Source: an uncultured Oscillospiraceae bacterium (lineage in GTDB: Bacteria; Bacillota; Clostridia; Oscillospirales; Ruminococcaceae). From it: a DNA stretch of 21,580 bases. The stretch lies in contig USLH01000018.1 in the NCBI GenBank assembly GCA_900555435.1, positions 1 to 21,580 of the forward strand, written 5' to 3'. Position 1 is the first letter of the stretch; each line of letters opens with the position of its first letter. Positions 14,589-21,580 of the stretch are shown one piece after another. Made by a program: the position numbers and the translations under genes. Below the pieces are notes generated by a model. The model saw only the letters and a program-made list of their open reading frames with translations. It was not told the origin of the DNA and ran no database searches.

Positions 14589-16148
14589 TTGAAAGCACGT
14601 CTTTTTTTCAAAAATGCCCTGATCCTCATGGCAGGCTCCTTCCTTCTCCGGACGCTGGGCGTGGGCTTTGGGATCTGGCTTTCCGGGAAAATGGGTGCCG
14701 AAGGCATGGGGCTTTTCCAGCTCATCGGCACGGTCTACGCCTTCGCCTCCACCCTTGCCACTTCTGGGATCTACCTTTCCGTCACCCGTCTGGTGGCGGA
14801 GGAAGAAGCCGCCGGCTGCTACGCCGCCGCAGACGATGCCATGCGGAAATGTATGGCTTACGGGATCGGAGTAAGTCTGCTGGCGGCAGCCGCCCTGTTT
14901 TTCGGAGCGGAGCTTCTGGCAGAAAGGCTTCTTTCCGGACCAAGAACCGCCCTATCCCTGCGGATCCTCGCACTTTCCCTCCCCTTTATGGCCTTTTCCT
15001 CCAGTCTCCGGGGCTATTTTTTCGCCCTTCGGAAAGCGTGGATCTCCTCCTCCGCCCAAATCGTGGAGCAGCTTTTCCACATCGGAACGGCCGTTCTTCT
15101 TTTTGTCCTCCTGCAGCCGAAAGACCTCTCTGCCTCCTGCGCCGTCGCTTCCTCCGGCTTCCTTTCCGGGGAATTTTTCTCCTTCCTCTATTCCCTGTTC
15201 CTTTACTGCAGGGATCGCTCCCGCCGTTCGTTCACTCGCTGCTCCTATCCGGAGATCACTCGGCGCTTCCTGCGGATCACCGTCCCGGTAGCGCTCAGTT
15301 CCTACCTGAAATCCGCTTTGGTCACAGTGGAAAACCTGCTGATTCCCTTCGGGTTCCGCAGATACGGTGCCAGCGGCTCCGGAGCCTTGGCGCAGTACGG
15401 TATGACGGAAGCTATGGCCATGCCGGTGCTGACCTTTCCCATCGCCTTCCTCACGTCCTTTTCGAGCCTTCTTGTCCCGGAGATCGCCGAAGCCCGGGCA
15501 TTGAACGATCGATGCCGGATCGCCCGGCTGGCGTCAAAGGTGCTGCGGTACACACTGCTCTTTTCGACAGCGGTCACCGGGATTTTCCTCTATTTTTCCG
15601 ACGAGCTGGGGCAGCTCCTCTACCATCGGGAAGACGTGGGGAGCATGCTGGCACTTTTAGCGCCACTGGTGCCCCTCCTCTATCTGGACAATGTGGCGGA
15701 CGCCATGCTGAAAGGCTTGGATCAGCAGGTCAGCGTCCTCCGCTATTCCATTGCAGACTCTTCCTTGAGCATCCTCCTGCTTTTCCTTCTGCTCCCTCTT
15801 TACGGGGTCAAGGGGTATGTGATCGTCCTTTATGCCAGCACCTTTTTAAACGCCGCTTTAAGTATCGCCCGTCTGGCGAAGGTGACCTGTATTTCTGCAG
15901 ATCCCATCCTTTGGGCCGGAAAACCCGTCTGTTCCATCGTTTTATCGGCAGCTGCCGTTTCTGCCGCCGACCGGATCTTCCCCGTTCTTCGCTGGGACAT
16001 TTTTTGGAAGGTCCCGATCACCCTGCTGCTCTATGTCCTTCTGCTTTTCCTAAGCGGGAGCTTTGACAGGGAGGATTTTCGATGGTTCAAACGGGTGTTT
16101 CAAAAAGAAAAGCCGGCGACCTTGCGAAACCTCTCCTCTGAAGAATGA
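14589..16148 (+). CDS. SpoVB-like MOP-superfamily flippase (polysaccharide biosynthesis protein)
   Basis: This 519-residue polytopic membrane protein has about 13-14 hydrophobic segments. The length matches SpoVB of Bacillus (about 518). The N-terminus FFKNALILMAGSFLLRTLG and KMGAEGMGLFQLIGTVY near residue 36 are typical of the SpoVB/MurJ-like oligosaccharide flippase group. Such proteins move lipid-linked cell-wall or cortex precursors outward. I place the start at TTG 14589 with GGAGG eight bases upstream; the frame stays open further upstream but that part overlaps the divergent gene and its promoter. An upstream CATATAGT box would fit mother-cell expression. It converges with the EFR1 gene with no evident terminator in the 33-bp gap. 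Confidence 0.86.
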   Translation: MKARLFFKNALILMAGSFLLRTLGVGFGIWLSGKMGAEGMGLFQLIGTVYAFASTLATSGIYLSVTRLVAEEEAAGCYAAADDAMRKCMAYGIGVSLLAAAALFFGAELLAERLLSGPRTALSLRILALSLPFMAFSSSLRGYFFALRKAWISSSAQIVEQLFHIGTAVLLFVLLQPKDLSASCAVASSGFLSGEFFSFLYSLFLYCRDRSRRSFTRCSYPEITRRFLRITVPVALSSYLKSALVTVENLLIPFGFRRYGASGSGALAQYGMTEAMAMPVLTFPIAFLTSFSSLLVPEIAEARALNDRCRIARLASKVLRYTLLFSTAVTGIFLYFSDELGQLLYHREDVGSMLALLAPLVPLLYLDNVADAMLKGLDQQVSVLRYSIADSSLSILLLFLLLPLYGVKGYVIVLYASTFLNAALSIARLAKVTCISADPILWAGKPVCSIVLSAAAVSAADRIFPVLRWDIFWKVPITLLLYVLLLFLSGSFDREDFRWFKRVFQKEKPATLRNLSSEE

Positions 16149-16181
16149 ATCGGTTCTTTTCCGCAAACTGTTCTCTTTTCA

Positions 16182-16940
16182 TCATTGAATTCCCAGCTCT
16201 TCAAAGTGATACCGTGGTTTTCCGACGCTTTTCTTTCCATACTCGATTGCTTTTACAGGACAGTAACAAATACAAGCCATGCAATGAGTACAATTTTCGC
16301 CCCACACCGGCTTTCCGCCCTTGAGTTTCACATTGTTCAGCGGGCATTTTTTTGCGCATCGCCCACAGCCGGTGCAGGCATTCCCCGCCTGAAACGCCTT
16401 GGCTCTTACAAAAAAGCGGTAAAAGATCGGATTCACCGGGCCGCTCATAAACCGGTCATAGAGATTGTTTCTCGGCGCAGGAAAAGGCTGCCCTACTCGA
16501 ATCCGTTCAATCGCATTCGTAATCGCAGGCTCCGCCTCTTCCACAATTTTTTTGGCTTTCTCCGTCTTTGGTGCATCAAACATGGCAATGTAGTTCTCAG
16601 GCATGATAATTTGTGCCGTTCCCATATAATTTAAGCCCTTCTGCTCTGCAAGCAGACGGTTGTATTTTGCTGCATTCCCGATCTCTCCGCCGCAATCCAT
16701 CACAAACCAGATGCGTTTTACAGAAAGCAGTTCCGTTTTGGAGATCCAATCGGAAACGATTTTCGGGATCCGCCACGCATAGGTTGGGGTGACAACGATC
16801 ACATCCCCTTTAACAGACATCGGCGAATGATCCTTTGCCCTGATCTTTGCGTTCAAGTCTACTTTTTCATCCTGCAGTGCTTCTGCAAGCCGCTTTGCAA
16901 GGTAGCGGCTATTTCCGGTTCCGGAAAAACATAAAATCAT
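16182..16940 (-). CDS. EFR1-type flavodoxin/ferredoxin protein
   Basis: This 252-residue cytoplasmic protein joins two redox modules. Residues 1-150 form a flavodoxin-like domain with the phosphate-binding loop FSGTGNSR (5-12) and TPTYAWRIPK (51-60). Residues 186-230 hold two [4Fe-4S] motifs: Cys189/192/195/199 and Cys217/220/223/227. This matches the EFR1 family of Clostridia, presumed low-potential electron carriers; partners are unknown. The ATG has GGGGTG eight bases upstream and its own promoter. Sampled stretches are near 45% G+C against roughly 55-70% in sfsA beside it, hinting at a different origin. It has no operon partner here. Confidence 0.9.
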   Translation of the reverse strand: MILCFSGTGNSRYLAKRLAEALQDEKVDLNAKIRAKDHSPMSVKGDVIVVTPTYAWRIPKIVSDWISKTELLSVKRIWFVMDCGGEIGNAAKYNRLLAEQKGLNYMGTAQIIMPENYIAMFDAPKTEKAKKIVEEAEPAITNAIERIRVGQPFPAPRNNLYDRFMSGPVNPIFYRFFVRAKAFQAGNACTGCGRCAKKCPLNNVKLKGGKPVWGENCTHCMACICYCPVKAIEYGKKSVGKPRYHFEELGIQ

Positions 16941-16974
16941 TGAAAGAACACCCCATCATTTTTGATTTGTCTTC

Positions 16975-17003
16975 ATTTTACCCTTCTTCTCCGTCAGTTG
17001 CAA
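16975..17003 (-). promoter_or_regulatory. Promoter of the EFR1-type gene
   Basis: On the minus strand, TTGCAA (17003-16998), a 17-bp spacer and TAAAAT (16980-16975). The -35 box begins 5 bases after the sfsA stop codon, so the gene can be expressed apart from sfsA. Confidence 0.7.
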
Positions 17004-17007
17004 GGAT

Positions 17008-17715
17008 TTAAGCCATTATTCCGGAAGGGTAGACCGGCCGTTCCTCCCACAGAGTAAGCGTGTCCGACGTCACCCGGCAGTTCCGGGCGAGGATCGATAC
17101 CCCCGCCGTCTCCGCCTGCCGCAGAGCCTCCCCGAAAGCCGGGTGGGTCGCATCATTGGGCAAAAGGAAGCGGGCTTCCTCCATCTGGATGACAAAGAGA
17201 AGAGCTGCTTCATATCCGGCGCTTTTTGCCCGAATCAGTTCCTCGATATGCTTTATACCCCGTTCGGTGGGCGCATCCGGGAATTTACAGATCCCTTCCT
17301 GTTCCAAAGTGACCCCTTTCACTTCCAAAAAAGCCCTTTTTTTACCCGCTTCCAGATAAAAATCGAACCGGGAATCCCCGAAAACAACCTCCCGCTTCAC
17401 CATTTCCGCCCGGCCGATCCCCGGGAGGCAGAGGGAGCCATCCCGTAGCGCTTCCTCCGTTACTGCATTGGGCGCCTGGGCATCCATATTGATGAGCTTC
17501 TCCCCTTTTTCTACAGCGATCAGGTCGTAAGGCGTTTTCCGCCCCTCTGTCCTTGCCGGCTCCAGCCAGACGGTACAGCCGGGTACAAGCAGCTCCGCAC
17601 AGCGGCCGGTGTTCTTCACATGGACGGTGACCGTTTCCTCCCCCAACTGACAAACAGCGATGAACCGGTTGGGCCGGGACAAAAAGATCGCCGGAAGCGT
17701 TTTCCAATATTGCAA
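17008..17715 (-). CDS. sfsA: SfsA family protein (DNA-binding/nuclease-like fold)
   Basis: This 235-residue protein matches SfsA along its length. Motifs are RPNRFIAVC (14-22), VHVKNTGRCAELL (31-43), FDFYLE then FLEVKGVTLE (near 128), FPDAPTERGIKHIEEL, and LLFVIQME. SfsA is named for sugar fermentation stimulation in E. coli and has a restriction-endonuclease-like fold; its cellular role is not settled. The start is TTG at 17715 with AAAGGAGAG eight bases upstream; no ATG lies nearby. It diverges from hflX. No strong promoter was recognised for it in the 129-bp gap. Confidence 0.93.
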   Translation of the reverse strand: MQYWKTLPAIFLSRPNRFIAVCQLGEETVTVHVKNTGRCAELLVPGCTVWLEPARTEGRKTPYDLIAVEKGEKLINMDAQAPNAVTEEALRDGSLCLPGIGRAEMVKREVVFGDSRFDFYLEAGKKRAFLEVKGVTLEQEGICKFPDAPTERGIKHIEELIRAKSAGYEAALLFVIQMEEARFLLPNDATHPAFGEALRQAETAGVSILARNCRVTSDTLTLWEERPVYPSGIMA

Positions 17716-17749
17716 GATTCTCTCTCCTTTCGCCCCCGACTAAAATTTC

Positions 17750-17778
17750 TTGCATTCCGGAGCCGCAGGTGGTATACT
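17750..17778 (+). promoter_or_regulatory. Sigma-A promoter of hflX
   Basis: TTGCAT (17750-17755), a 17-bp spacer and TATACT (17773-17778). The leader to the ATG at 17845 is about 60 nt. Confidence 0.82.
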
Positions 17779-17803
17779 CTCCTTACGAGCTGTCGATCCA
17801 CCC

Positions 17804-17819
17804 CAGCCTCCGCAGGCTG
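17804..17819 (+). promoter_or_regulatory. Leader hairpin of hflX that could compete with anti-Shine-Dalgarno pairing
   Basis: CAGCCT / AGGCTG arms close a CCGC loop. Part of the 5' arm, GCCTCC (17806-17811), is also complementary to GGAGGC (17833-17838), the hflX ribosome binding site. The two pairings exclude each other. The complementarity is seen; regulation is inferred. Confidence 0.3.
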
Positions 17820-17844
17820 ATTCCTTTTGACGGGAGGCGATTTT

Positions 17845-19086
17845 ATGTATGAAAACAAAGAACAAAAAGAACGGGCTGTCCTTGCCGGTGTGAGTACCGG
17901 CGCATTTGACGCCGAAGCGTCCATAGACGAGCTGGCGGAGCTTGCCGACACCGCCGGCGCTGAAGTGCTGGCAAAATTCATCCAGAACCGGGAAAGCCCC
18001 GATAACGCCGCCTATTTAGGCGAGGGAAAGCTCCGGGAAATCCGGGATTTCTGCCGCCAGCAGGAAGCGGATCTTCTCATTCTGGACGATGAATTGAGCG
18101 GCATCCAACTCCGGAACATCGAAGAGATCACCGGCGTCCACGCCATCGACCGCACCACCCTGATCTTAGACATCTTTGCCGGACGTGCCCGATCCCGGGA
18201 GGGCCGCATTCAGGTGGAGCTCGCCCAGCAGAAGTACCGGCTTCCCCGGCTCATCGGCCTTGGGAAGCAGCTTTCCCGGTTAGGCGGCGGCATCGGCACC
18301 CGCGGTCCCGGCGAAACCAAGCTGGAAAGCGACCGCCGCCACATCCGCCGGCGCATCAACGCACTGGAGGCGGAACTGAAAGCCTTAGGCGAAAACCGTG
18401 CCCGTATCCGGCAGCGCCGCAGCAAAAACGGAGCCATCACCGCCGCTGTCGTGGGCTACACCAACGTGGGGAAATCCACGCTTTTGAATCTTTTGACCAC
18501 GGCGGAGGTCTATGTTCAGGATCAGCTGTTCGCAACGCTGGATCCCACCGCCCGGGAACTCACCCTGCCAAACGGACAACGGATCATCCTGGTGGATACC
18601 GTCGGACTGATCCAGCGGCTGCCCCACCAGCTGGTGGAGGCGTTCCATTCTACGTTGGAGGAAGCGGCCGATGCCGATCTGATCTTAAACGTCTGTGACT
18701 GCTCCGACCCGGCGGTAGACCGGCAGCTGGAGGTCACCCGGCAGCTTCTTGCCGACCTGGGCTGCGGCGGGATCTCCACCCTTACCGTCTATAATAAGAT
18801 CGATCTTTGCCCCGATCCGGAACGGTTCGTCGGGAACGACCACACCGTCTATATTTCTGCGGCAAAGAGACAGAACATCCATGGCCTTCTCCACGCCATG
18901 GAAACTGCCCTTTCCGAGAAAATGCGGCAGGTGACGCTGGAGATTCCCTACAGCGAAGGGAGCCTTTTGAACCTTCTCCGGGAACGTGGGCGGGTCCGGA
19001 AGGAAGAATTCCTCGAAGACAAGATCCGCATCGAAGCCACTGTGGATGAAAAGATCCTGAAAGTTCTTTCCCCCTATCGGGTCTGA
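17845..19086 (+). CDS. hflX: Ribosome-associated GTPase HflX
   Basis: HflX is a translational GTPase that binds the 50S subunit and helps split or rescue stalled ribosomes, notably under heat stress. The 413-residue protein has the N-terminal HflX domain, the linker hallmark GGGIGTRGPGETKLE (147-161), a basic coiled segment, then the G domain. G1 is GYTNVGKST (204-212), G3 is DTVG (251-254), G4 is NKID (317-320) and G5 lies in the ISAAKR stretch. I chose the ATG at 17845, with GGGAGGCG about six bases upstream, over a TTG six codons earlier. It is divergent from sfsA with its own promoter. Confidence 0.96.
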   Translation: MYENKEQKERAVLAGVSTGAFDAEASIDELAELADTAGAEVLAKFIQNRESPDNAAYLGEGKLREIRDFCRQQEADLLILDDELSGIQLRNIEEITGVHAIDRTTLILDIFAGRARSREGRIQVELAQQKYRLPRLIGLGKQLSRLGGGIGTRGPGETKLESDRRHIRRRINALEAELKALGENRARIRQRRSKNGAITAAVVGYTNVGKSTLLNLLTTAEVYVQDQLFATLDPTARELTLPNGQRIILVDTVGLIQRLPHQLVEAFHSTLEEAADADLILNVCDCSDPAVDRQLEVTRQLLADLGCGGISTLTVYNKIDLCPDPERFVGNDHTVYISAAKRQNIHGLLHAMETALSEKMRQVTLEIPYSEGSLLNLLRERGRVRKEEFLEDKIRIEATVDEKILKVLSPYRV

Positions 19087-19110
19087 ACCGCACCCTGCCT
19101 TCTCCTCCGG

Positions 19111-19118
19111 CATATACT
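19111..19118 (+). promoter_or_regulatory. Possible sporulation-sigma -10 element before the ytaF-like gene
   Basis: CATATACT in the 61-bp gap after hflX resembles a sigma-E/sigma-K -10 box and is nearly the same as the element before the spoVB-like gene. Both are preceded by CCGGC. No sigma-A promoter was seen in this gap. A matching -35 is not evident. Confidence 0.4.
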
Positions 19119-19147
19119 GTCGGGAGAAAGCGGGGTGTATCTTTGTC

Positions 19148-19768
19148 ATGCAGGAATTTCTTCTGGTTCTGATCGTGGTGATCGACGCCTTTTTCGTCAG
19201 CTTTTCCTACGGATCCCAAGGCATCCGGATCCCATGGAGCTCCGCCCTTCTGATCAGCGGGGTAAGTACGGTCTTTCTGGTTCTCTCCTCGCTGGGAGCG
19301 GCATGGGTAGGCGGACAGTTGTCCCGGGAAGTGGCCGTCTGGCTCAGCTTCGGGATCCTCTTTCTTCTGGGATGCCTGGAGCTTTTCCAAAACGGGCTGA
19401 AAGCGGCTTTGCGAAAGCGTGCCGACGCCGTCCGGCAGCTTTCCTTCCGATGGTCGGGGATCGCTTTCGCCGTTACGGTCTATCTGGATGAGACCAAAGC
19501 CGACGCCGACTGCTCGAAAAATCTTTCGCCGAAAGAAGCGCTGCTTTTGGGGGTGATCCTTGCGCTGGACGCTTTAGGGGCAGGATTTGGCTGCGGCCTT
19601 TCCGATCACGACCTGCCGCTGCTTTGCGGGCTCTCCCTTCTCATGCATCTGGCAGTGATCCTCTTAGGGCAGCGTTTTGGAAAAAAGACGGCGGGAAAGC
19701 TGCCGAAACCCCTCCTTAACTTAAACGGCGTACTGCTGATCCTCCTGGCATTTTTCCAATTGCTCTGA
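19148..19768 (+). CDS. ytaF: Sporulation membrane protein YtaF-like
   Basis: This 206-residue membrane protein has about six hydrophobic segments and a MntP/YtaF-like plan with two related halves. Residues 13-22 read DAFFVSFSYG. The second half has ADADCSKNLSPKEALLLG followed by ALDALGAGFGCGL, the conserved YtaF signature (acid-rich D-x-D then LDA-x-GAG). YtaF genes belong to the sporulation regulon in Bacilli and Clostridia; whether they transport a metal is not established. The start is ATG with GGGGTG about ten bases upstream. It follows hflX by 61 bp with a candidate sporulation -10 box between. Confidence 0.82.
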   Translation: MQEFLLVLIVVIDAFFVSFSYGSQGIRIPWSSALLISGVSTVFLVLSSLGAAWVGGQLSREVAVWLSFGILFLLGCLELFQNGLKAALRKRADAVRQLSFRWSGIAFAVTVYLDETKADADCSKNLSPKEALLLGVILALDALGAGFGCGLSDHDLPLLCGLSLLMHLAVILLGQRFGKKTAGKLPKPLLNLNGVLLILLAFFQLL

Positions 19769-19839
19769 AGGTACCCTTTTATTATAACAAACAGGAAAGT
19801 GGAAAACAAGCATTTTAGAATTTTTATAAAATATTTTCT

Positions 19840-19868
19840 TTGACAGTTACTCCAATGGGTGTTATACT
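19840..19868 (+). promoter_or_regulatory. Sigma-A promoter of the esterase gene
   Basis: Perfect TTGACA (19840-19845), a 17-bp spacer and TATACT (19863-19868), with an AT-rich stretch immediately upstream. The leader is only about 20 nt, carrying AAGGAG. Confidence 0.92.
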
Positions 19869-19895
19869 AAGAAAAAACGACAAGGAGTGTTTCCC

Positions 19896-20687
19896 ATGGC
19901 ATTGATGCACGTTGATTTCTTCTCAAACGCCCTTGGAATGTGTACCCAGATGGACGTCATCCTTCCCCAGCAGACCCGGGGACAGATCGGGATGGAGGGC
20001 AAAGCCGGCGACCGCTTCCCCACTCTTTTCCTTCTTCACGGAATGAGCGATGACCATACCATCTGGCAGCGCCGCACCTCCATTGAACGCTATGTGGCGG
20101 ATCTGAACCTTGCAGTGGTCATGCCCACCACCCATCTTGCATGGTACAGCGACACCCAGTACGGCTACCGCTACTGGGAATACATCTCCCATGAGCTGCC
20201 GGAGATCTGCCGCTCCTTCTTCCGGGGAATGTCGGACCGTCGGGAGGATACCTTTGCGGCGGGACTTTCCATGGGCGGCTACGGCGCCTTCAAACTGGGA
20301 CTCCGTGCCAGCGACACCTTCTCGGCGGCTGCGTCCCTTTCCGGCGGATTGGACATTGTGGACATCATAAATGCCGAACGCCATGTAGGGAACCAGCCTC
20401 TCTGGCGAGGCATCTTCGGGGATCCGGCTTCTGTTCCCGGCAGCGACAATGACCTTTTTGCCCTCTCCGAAAAGCTGAAAGCCTCCGGAAAACCTCTGCC
20501 GAAGCTGTTTATGTGGTGCGGAACAGAGGATTTCCTCTATCAGCAGAACCTTAAAATGCGGGATCATTTAAATGGCCTCGGCTACGACCTGACCTATCGG
20601 GAGACCCCCGGGGATCACCAGTGGTGCTATTGGGATCGGGAGATCCAAAATGTTCTCAAATGGCTTCCTATTCAGGAAAATCAATAA
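19896..20687 (+). CDS. Alpha/beta-hydrolase esterase (esterase D / tributyrin esterase-like)
   Basis: This 263-residue protein has no signal peptide and is likely cytoplasmic. LFLLHGMSDDHTIW (45-58) is the oxyanion-loop region, GLSMGGYGA (123-131) holds nucleophile Ser125, and Asp212 (CGTEDFL) and His241 (GDHQWCYWD) complete the triad. The pattern fits the Esterase (EstA/S-formylglutathione hydrolase-like) family, which includes lactic-acid-bacterial tributyrin esterases and acetyl-esterases. The natural substrate is not known. The ATG at 19896 has AAGGAG eight bases upstream; a GTG three codons earlier lies too close to the RBS. It is monocistronic between a strong promoter and a terminator. 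Confidence 0.9.
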   Translation: MALMHVDFFSNALGMCTQMDVILPQQTRGQIGMEGKAGDRFPTLFLLHGMSDDHTIWQRRTSIERYVADLNLAVVMPTTHLAWYSDTQYGYRYWEYISHELPEICRSFFRGMSDRREDTFAAGLSMGGYGAFKLGLRASDTFSAAASLSGGLDIVDIINAERHVGNQPLWRGIFGDPASVPGSDNDLFALSEKLKASGKPLPKLFMWCGTEDFLYQQNLKMRDHLNGLGYDLTYRETPGDHQWCYWDREIQNVLKWLPIQENQ

Positions 20688-20694
20688 ACTTATC

Positions 20695-20727
20695 TACCCT
20701 CTGCTCTCTTTGGCAGAGGGTATTTTG
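20695..20727 (+). terminator. Rho-independent terminator after the esterase gene
   Basis: TACCCTCTGC (20695-20704) and its perfect complement (20713-20722) form a 10-bp stem with an 8-nt loop, followed by TTTTGTT. It starts 7 bases after the stop codon. Confidence 0.88.
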
Positions 20728-20821
20728 TTAACTTCTGGAAGAAATTCCTTCAAAAGTGCAAAATGCAGCGAAAAGAACGAGTCACAAAATTAAGATAACT
20801 TACGAAAACAGCTGGGATTTA

Positions 20822-20850
20822 TTGAAAAATGCACAATTTTATGGTATTAT
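20822..20850 (+). promoter_or_regulatory. Sigma-A promoter of the prepilin-like gene
   Basis: TTGAAA (20822-20827), a 17-bp spacer and TATTAT (20845-20850). The spacer contains GCACAATTTTA (20831-20841), matching elements at 9866 and 11199. The leader is about 65 nt. Confidence 0.78.
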
Positions 20851-20920
20851 TATGTATCTGGAAAGCGTATAGATGATCCCTCTAAAACTCCTTTTTACTA
20901 TCAGGAAGTGAACAACCGGA

Positions 20921-21580
20921 ATGAATGGAGCAAGCAATCGGAAAAACCGAAAAAAGAGCGGATTCACGCTGATGGAAACCGTTATCGTAGTGGCGGTAAT
21001 GGCCATTCTTGCCGGATTGGCAATTCCTGCGGTCATTCTCCTTCAGAAAAGCCTATACATCGCTAAAATGGACGATTATGCCCGGCAGATCTTTCTGGCG
21101 GCGCAAAGCGAAATGAGCACCATGAAGGACTCCGGACGTCTGGAATCCTTCGTGCGTGTATTGGACACCCGCTTGGAAGAAAAGCCCTCCGATTTCCCGG
21201 AAACGGACAACGACGCATGGAAAGACCTCTTTACAGTCTATTCCGAAGACGAACCTGCACGGAACTTTCTCCTGCGTTCCAGCGAATCTCTGGAGCAGGC
21301 GACGGAGAACGGCGGGTATTTTTTGCTGGAATTGAACCCGTTAAGCGGCGAAGTCTACAGTGCCTTTTATTCGGAAAAGCCTTTTACTTATGAGGACATC
21401 ACCGCCCTTACCGACCGTTCCAGAAGCACCCGGAAGGAGCTGGGACTTGGCTACTACGGCGGAGGTGCGGCGGATTCCGGAACCATCAGCATTCCCCGAT
21501 CCTTTTACCCTACCGTAAATGTAGTAAACGGCGAGGAGCTTTATGTCTCCGTGACCTGCAATGATCTGATGTCCTTACGG
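20921..21580 (+). CDS. Prepilin-like protein with type IV N-terminal methylation motif (3' end outside window)
   Basis: The frame is open from ATG 20921 to the last base, giving 220 residues of an incomplete gene. A basic leader of 13 residues ends in KSG, followed by FTLMETVIVVAVMAILAGLA; this is a classic prepilin peptidase site (cut after Gly, Phe at +1, Glu at +5) and membrane helix. The rest is a soluble domain of unknown type with an acidic middle. After cleavage it would join a type IV pilus or pseudopilus-like fibre. AGGAAGTG lies about ten bases before the ATG. No other pilus gene is in the window, so whether it is a major pilin, minor pilin or lone pseudopilin is open. Confidence 0.87.
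   Translation, partial: MNGASNRKNRKKSGFTLMETVIVVAVMAILAGLAIPAVILLQKSLYIAKMDDYARQIFLAAQSEMSTMKDSGRLESFVRVLDTRLEEKPSDFPETDNDAWKDLFTVYSEDEPARNFLLRSSESLEQATENGGYFLLELNPLSGEVYSAFYSEKPFTYEDITALTDRSRSTRKELGLGYYGGGAADSGTISIPRSFYPTVNVVNGEELYVSVTCNDLMSLR

Noticed and set aside
14849..16066. 405-codon plus-strand frame within the spoVB-like gene
   Set aside because: Arg/Pro-rich out-of-frame reading of a clear membrane protein gene; no hydrophobic pattern or family motif of its own.
1..21580. tRNA or rRNA genes, CRISPR array, insertion sequence, prophage or defence genes
   Set aside because: Looked for by eye; no repeat-spacer pattern, transposase motifs, terminal inverted repeats or conserved RNA gene sequences were found.

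Overview
The window looks like a chromosomal segment of a moderately GC-rich, anaerobic, probably spore-forming Gram-positive bacterium of the class Clostridia. The evidence is a complete Rnf complex operon, a SpoVB-like flippase, a YtaF-like sporulation membrane protein, an LtaS-type sulfatase-fold enzyme, strong AGGAGG-type ribosome binding sites, and many sigma-A promoters with 17-bp spacers. No tRNA, rRNA, CRISPR array, transposase or phage gene was seen. This is an inference from gene content; the species was not identified.

Region 1 (1-2893). The 3' end of an M20-family amidohydrolase converges, across a bidirectional terminator, on a minus-strand pair: an ApgM-type phosphoglycerate mutase and a YitT-family membrane protein. 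Two sigma-A promoters lie upstream of the pair, and a 28-nt hairpin-forming palindrome sits just downstream of the distal one.

Region 2 (2893-10379), the core of the window. A nine-gene minus-strand operon runs apbE, a NusG_II-domain protein, a Gx-family transporter, then rnfC-D-G-E-A-B, from one promoter to one terminator. Genes are mostly overlapping or only a few bases apart. Diverging from it is a small FMN-binding lipoprotein that carries the same flavinylation motif type as RnfG. Together these encode a ferredoxin:NAD+ ion pump, the flavin transferase that loads its extracytoplasmic flavins, and accessory parts resembling Gram-positive extracellular electron-transfer loci. Their joint function is inferred.

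Region 3 (10396-16148) holds cell-envelope genes: an SGNH hydrolase with its own promoter, an LtaS-like phosphoglycerol transferase, a glycerol-1-phosphate dehydrogenase (the enzyme giving archaeal-type glycerol stereochemistry), and a SpoVB-like flippase.

Region 4 (16182-21580) holds an EFR1-type flavodoxin/ferredoxin protein whose base composition looks lower in GC than its neighbours, sfsA divergent from hflX, the ytaF-like gene, an alpha/beta esterase with a textbook promoter, and the 5' part of a prepilin-like gene that runs off the end. A GCACAATTTT(T)A element recurs in three intergenic regions.
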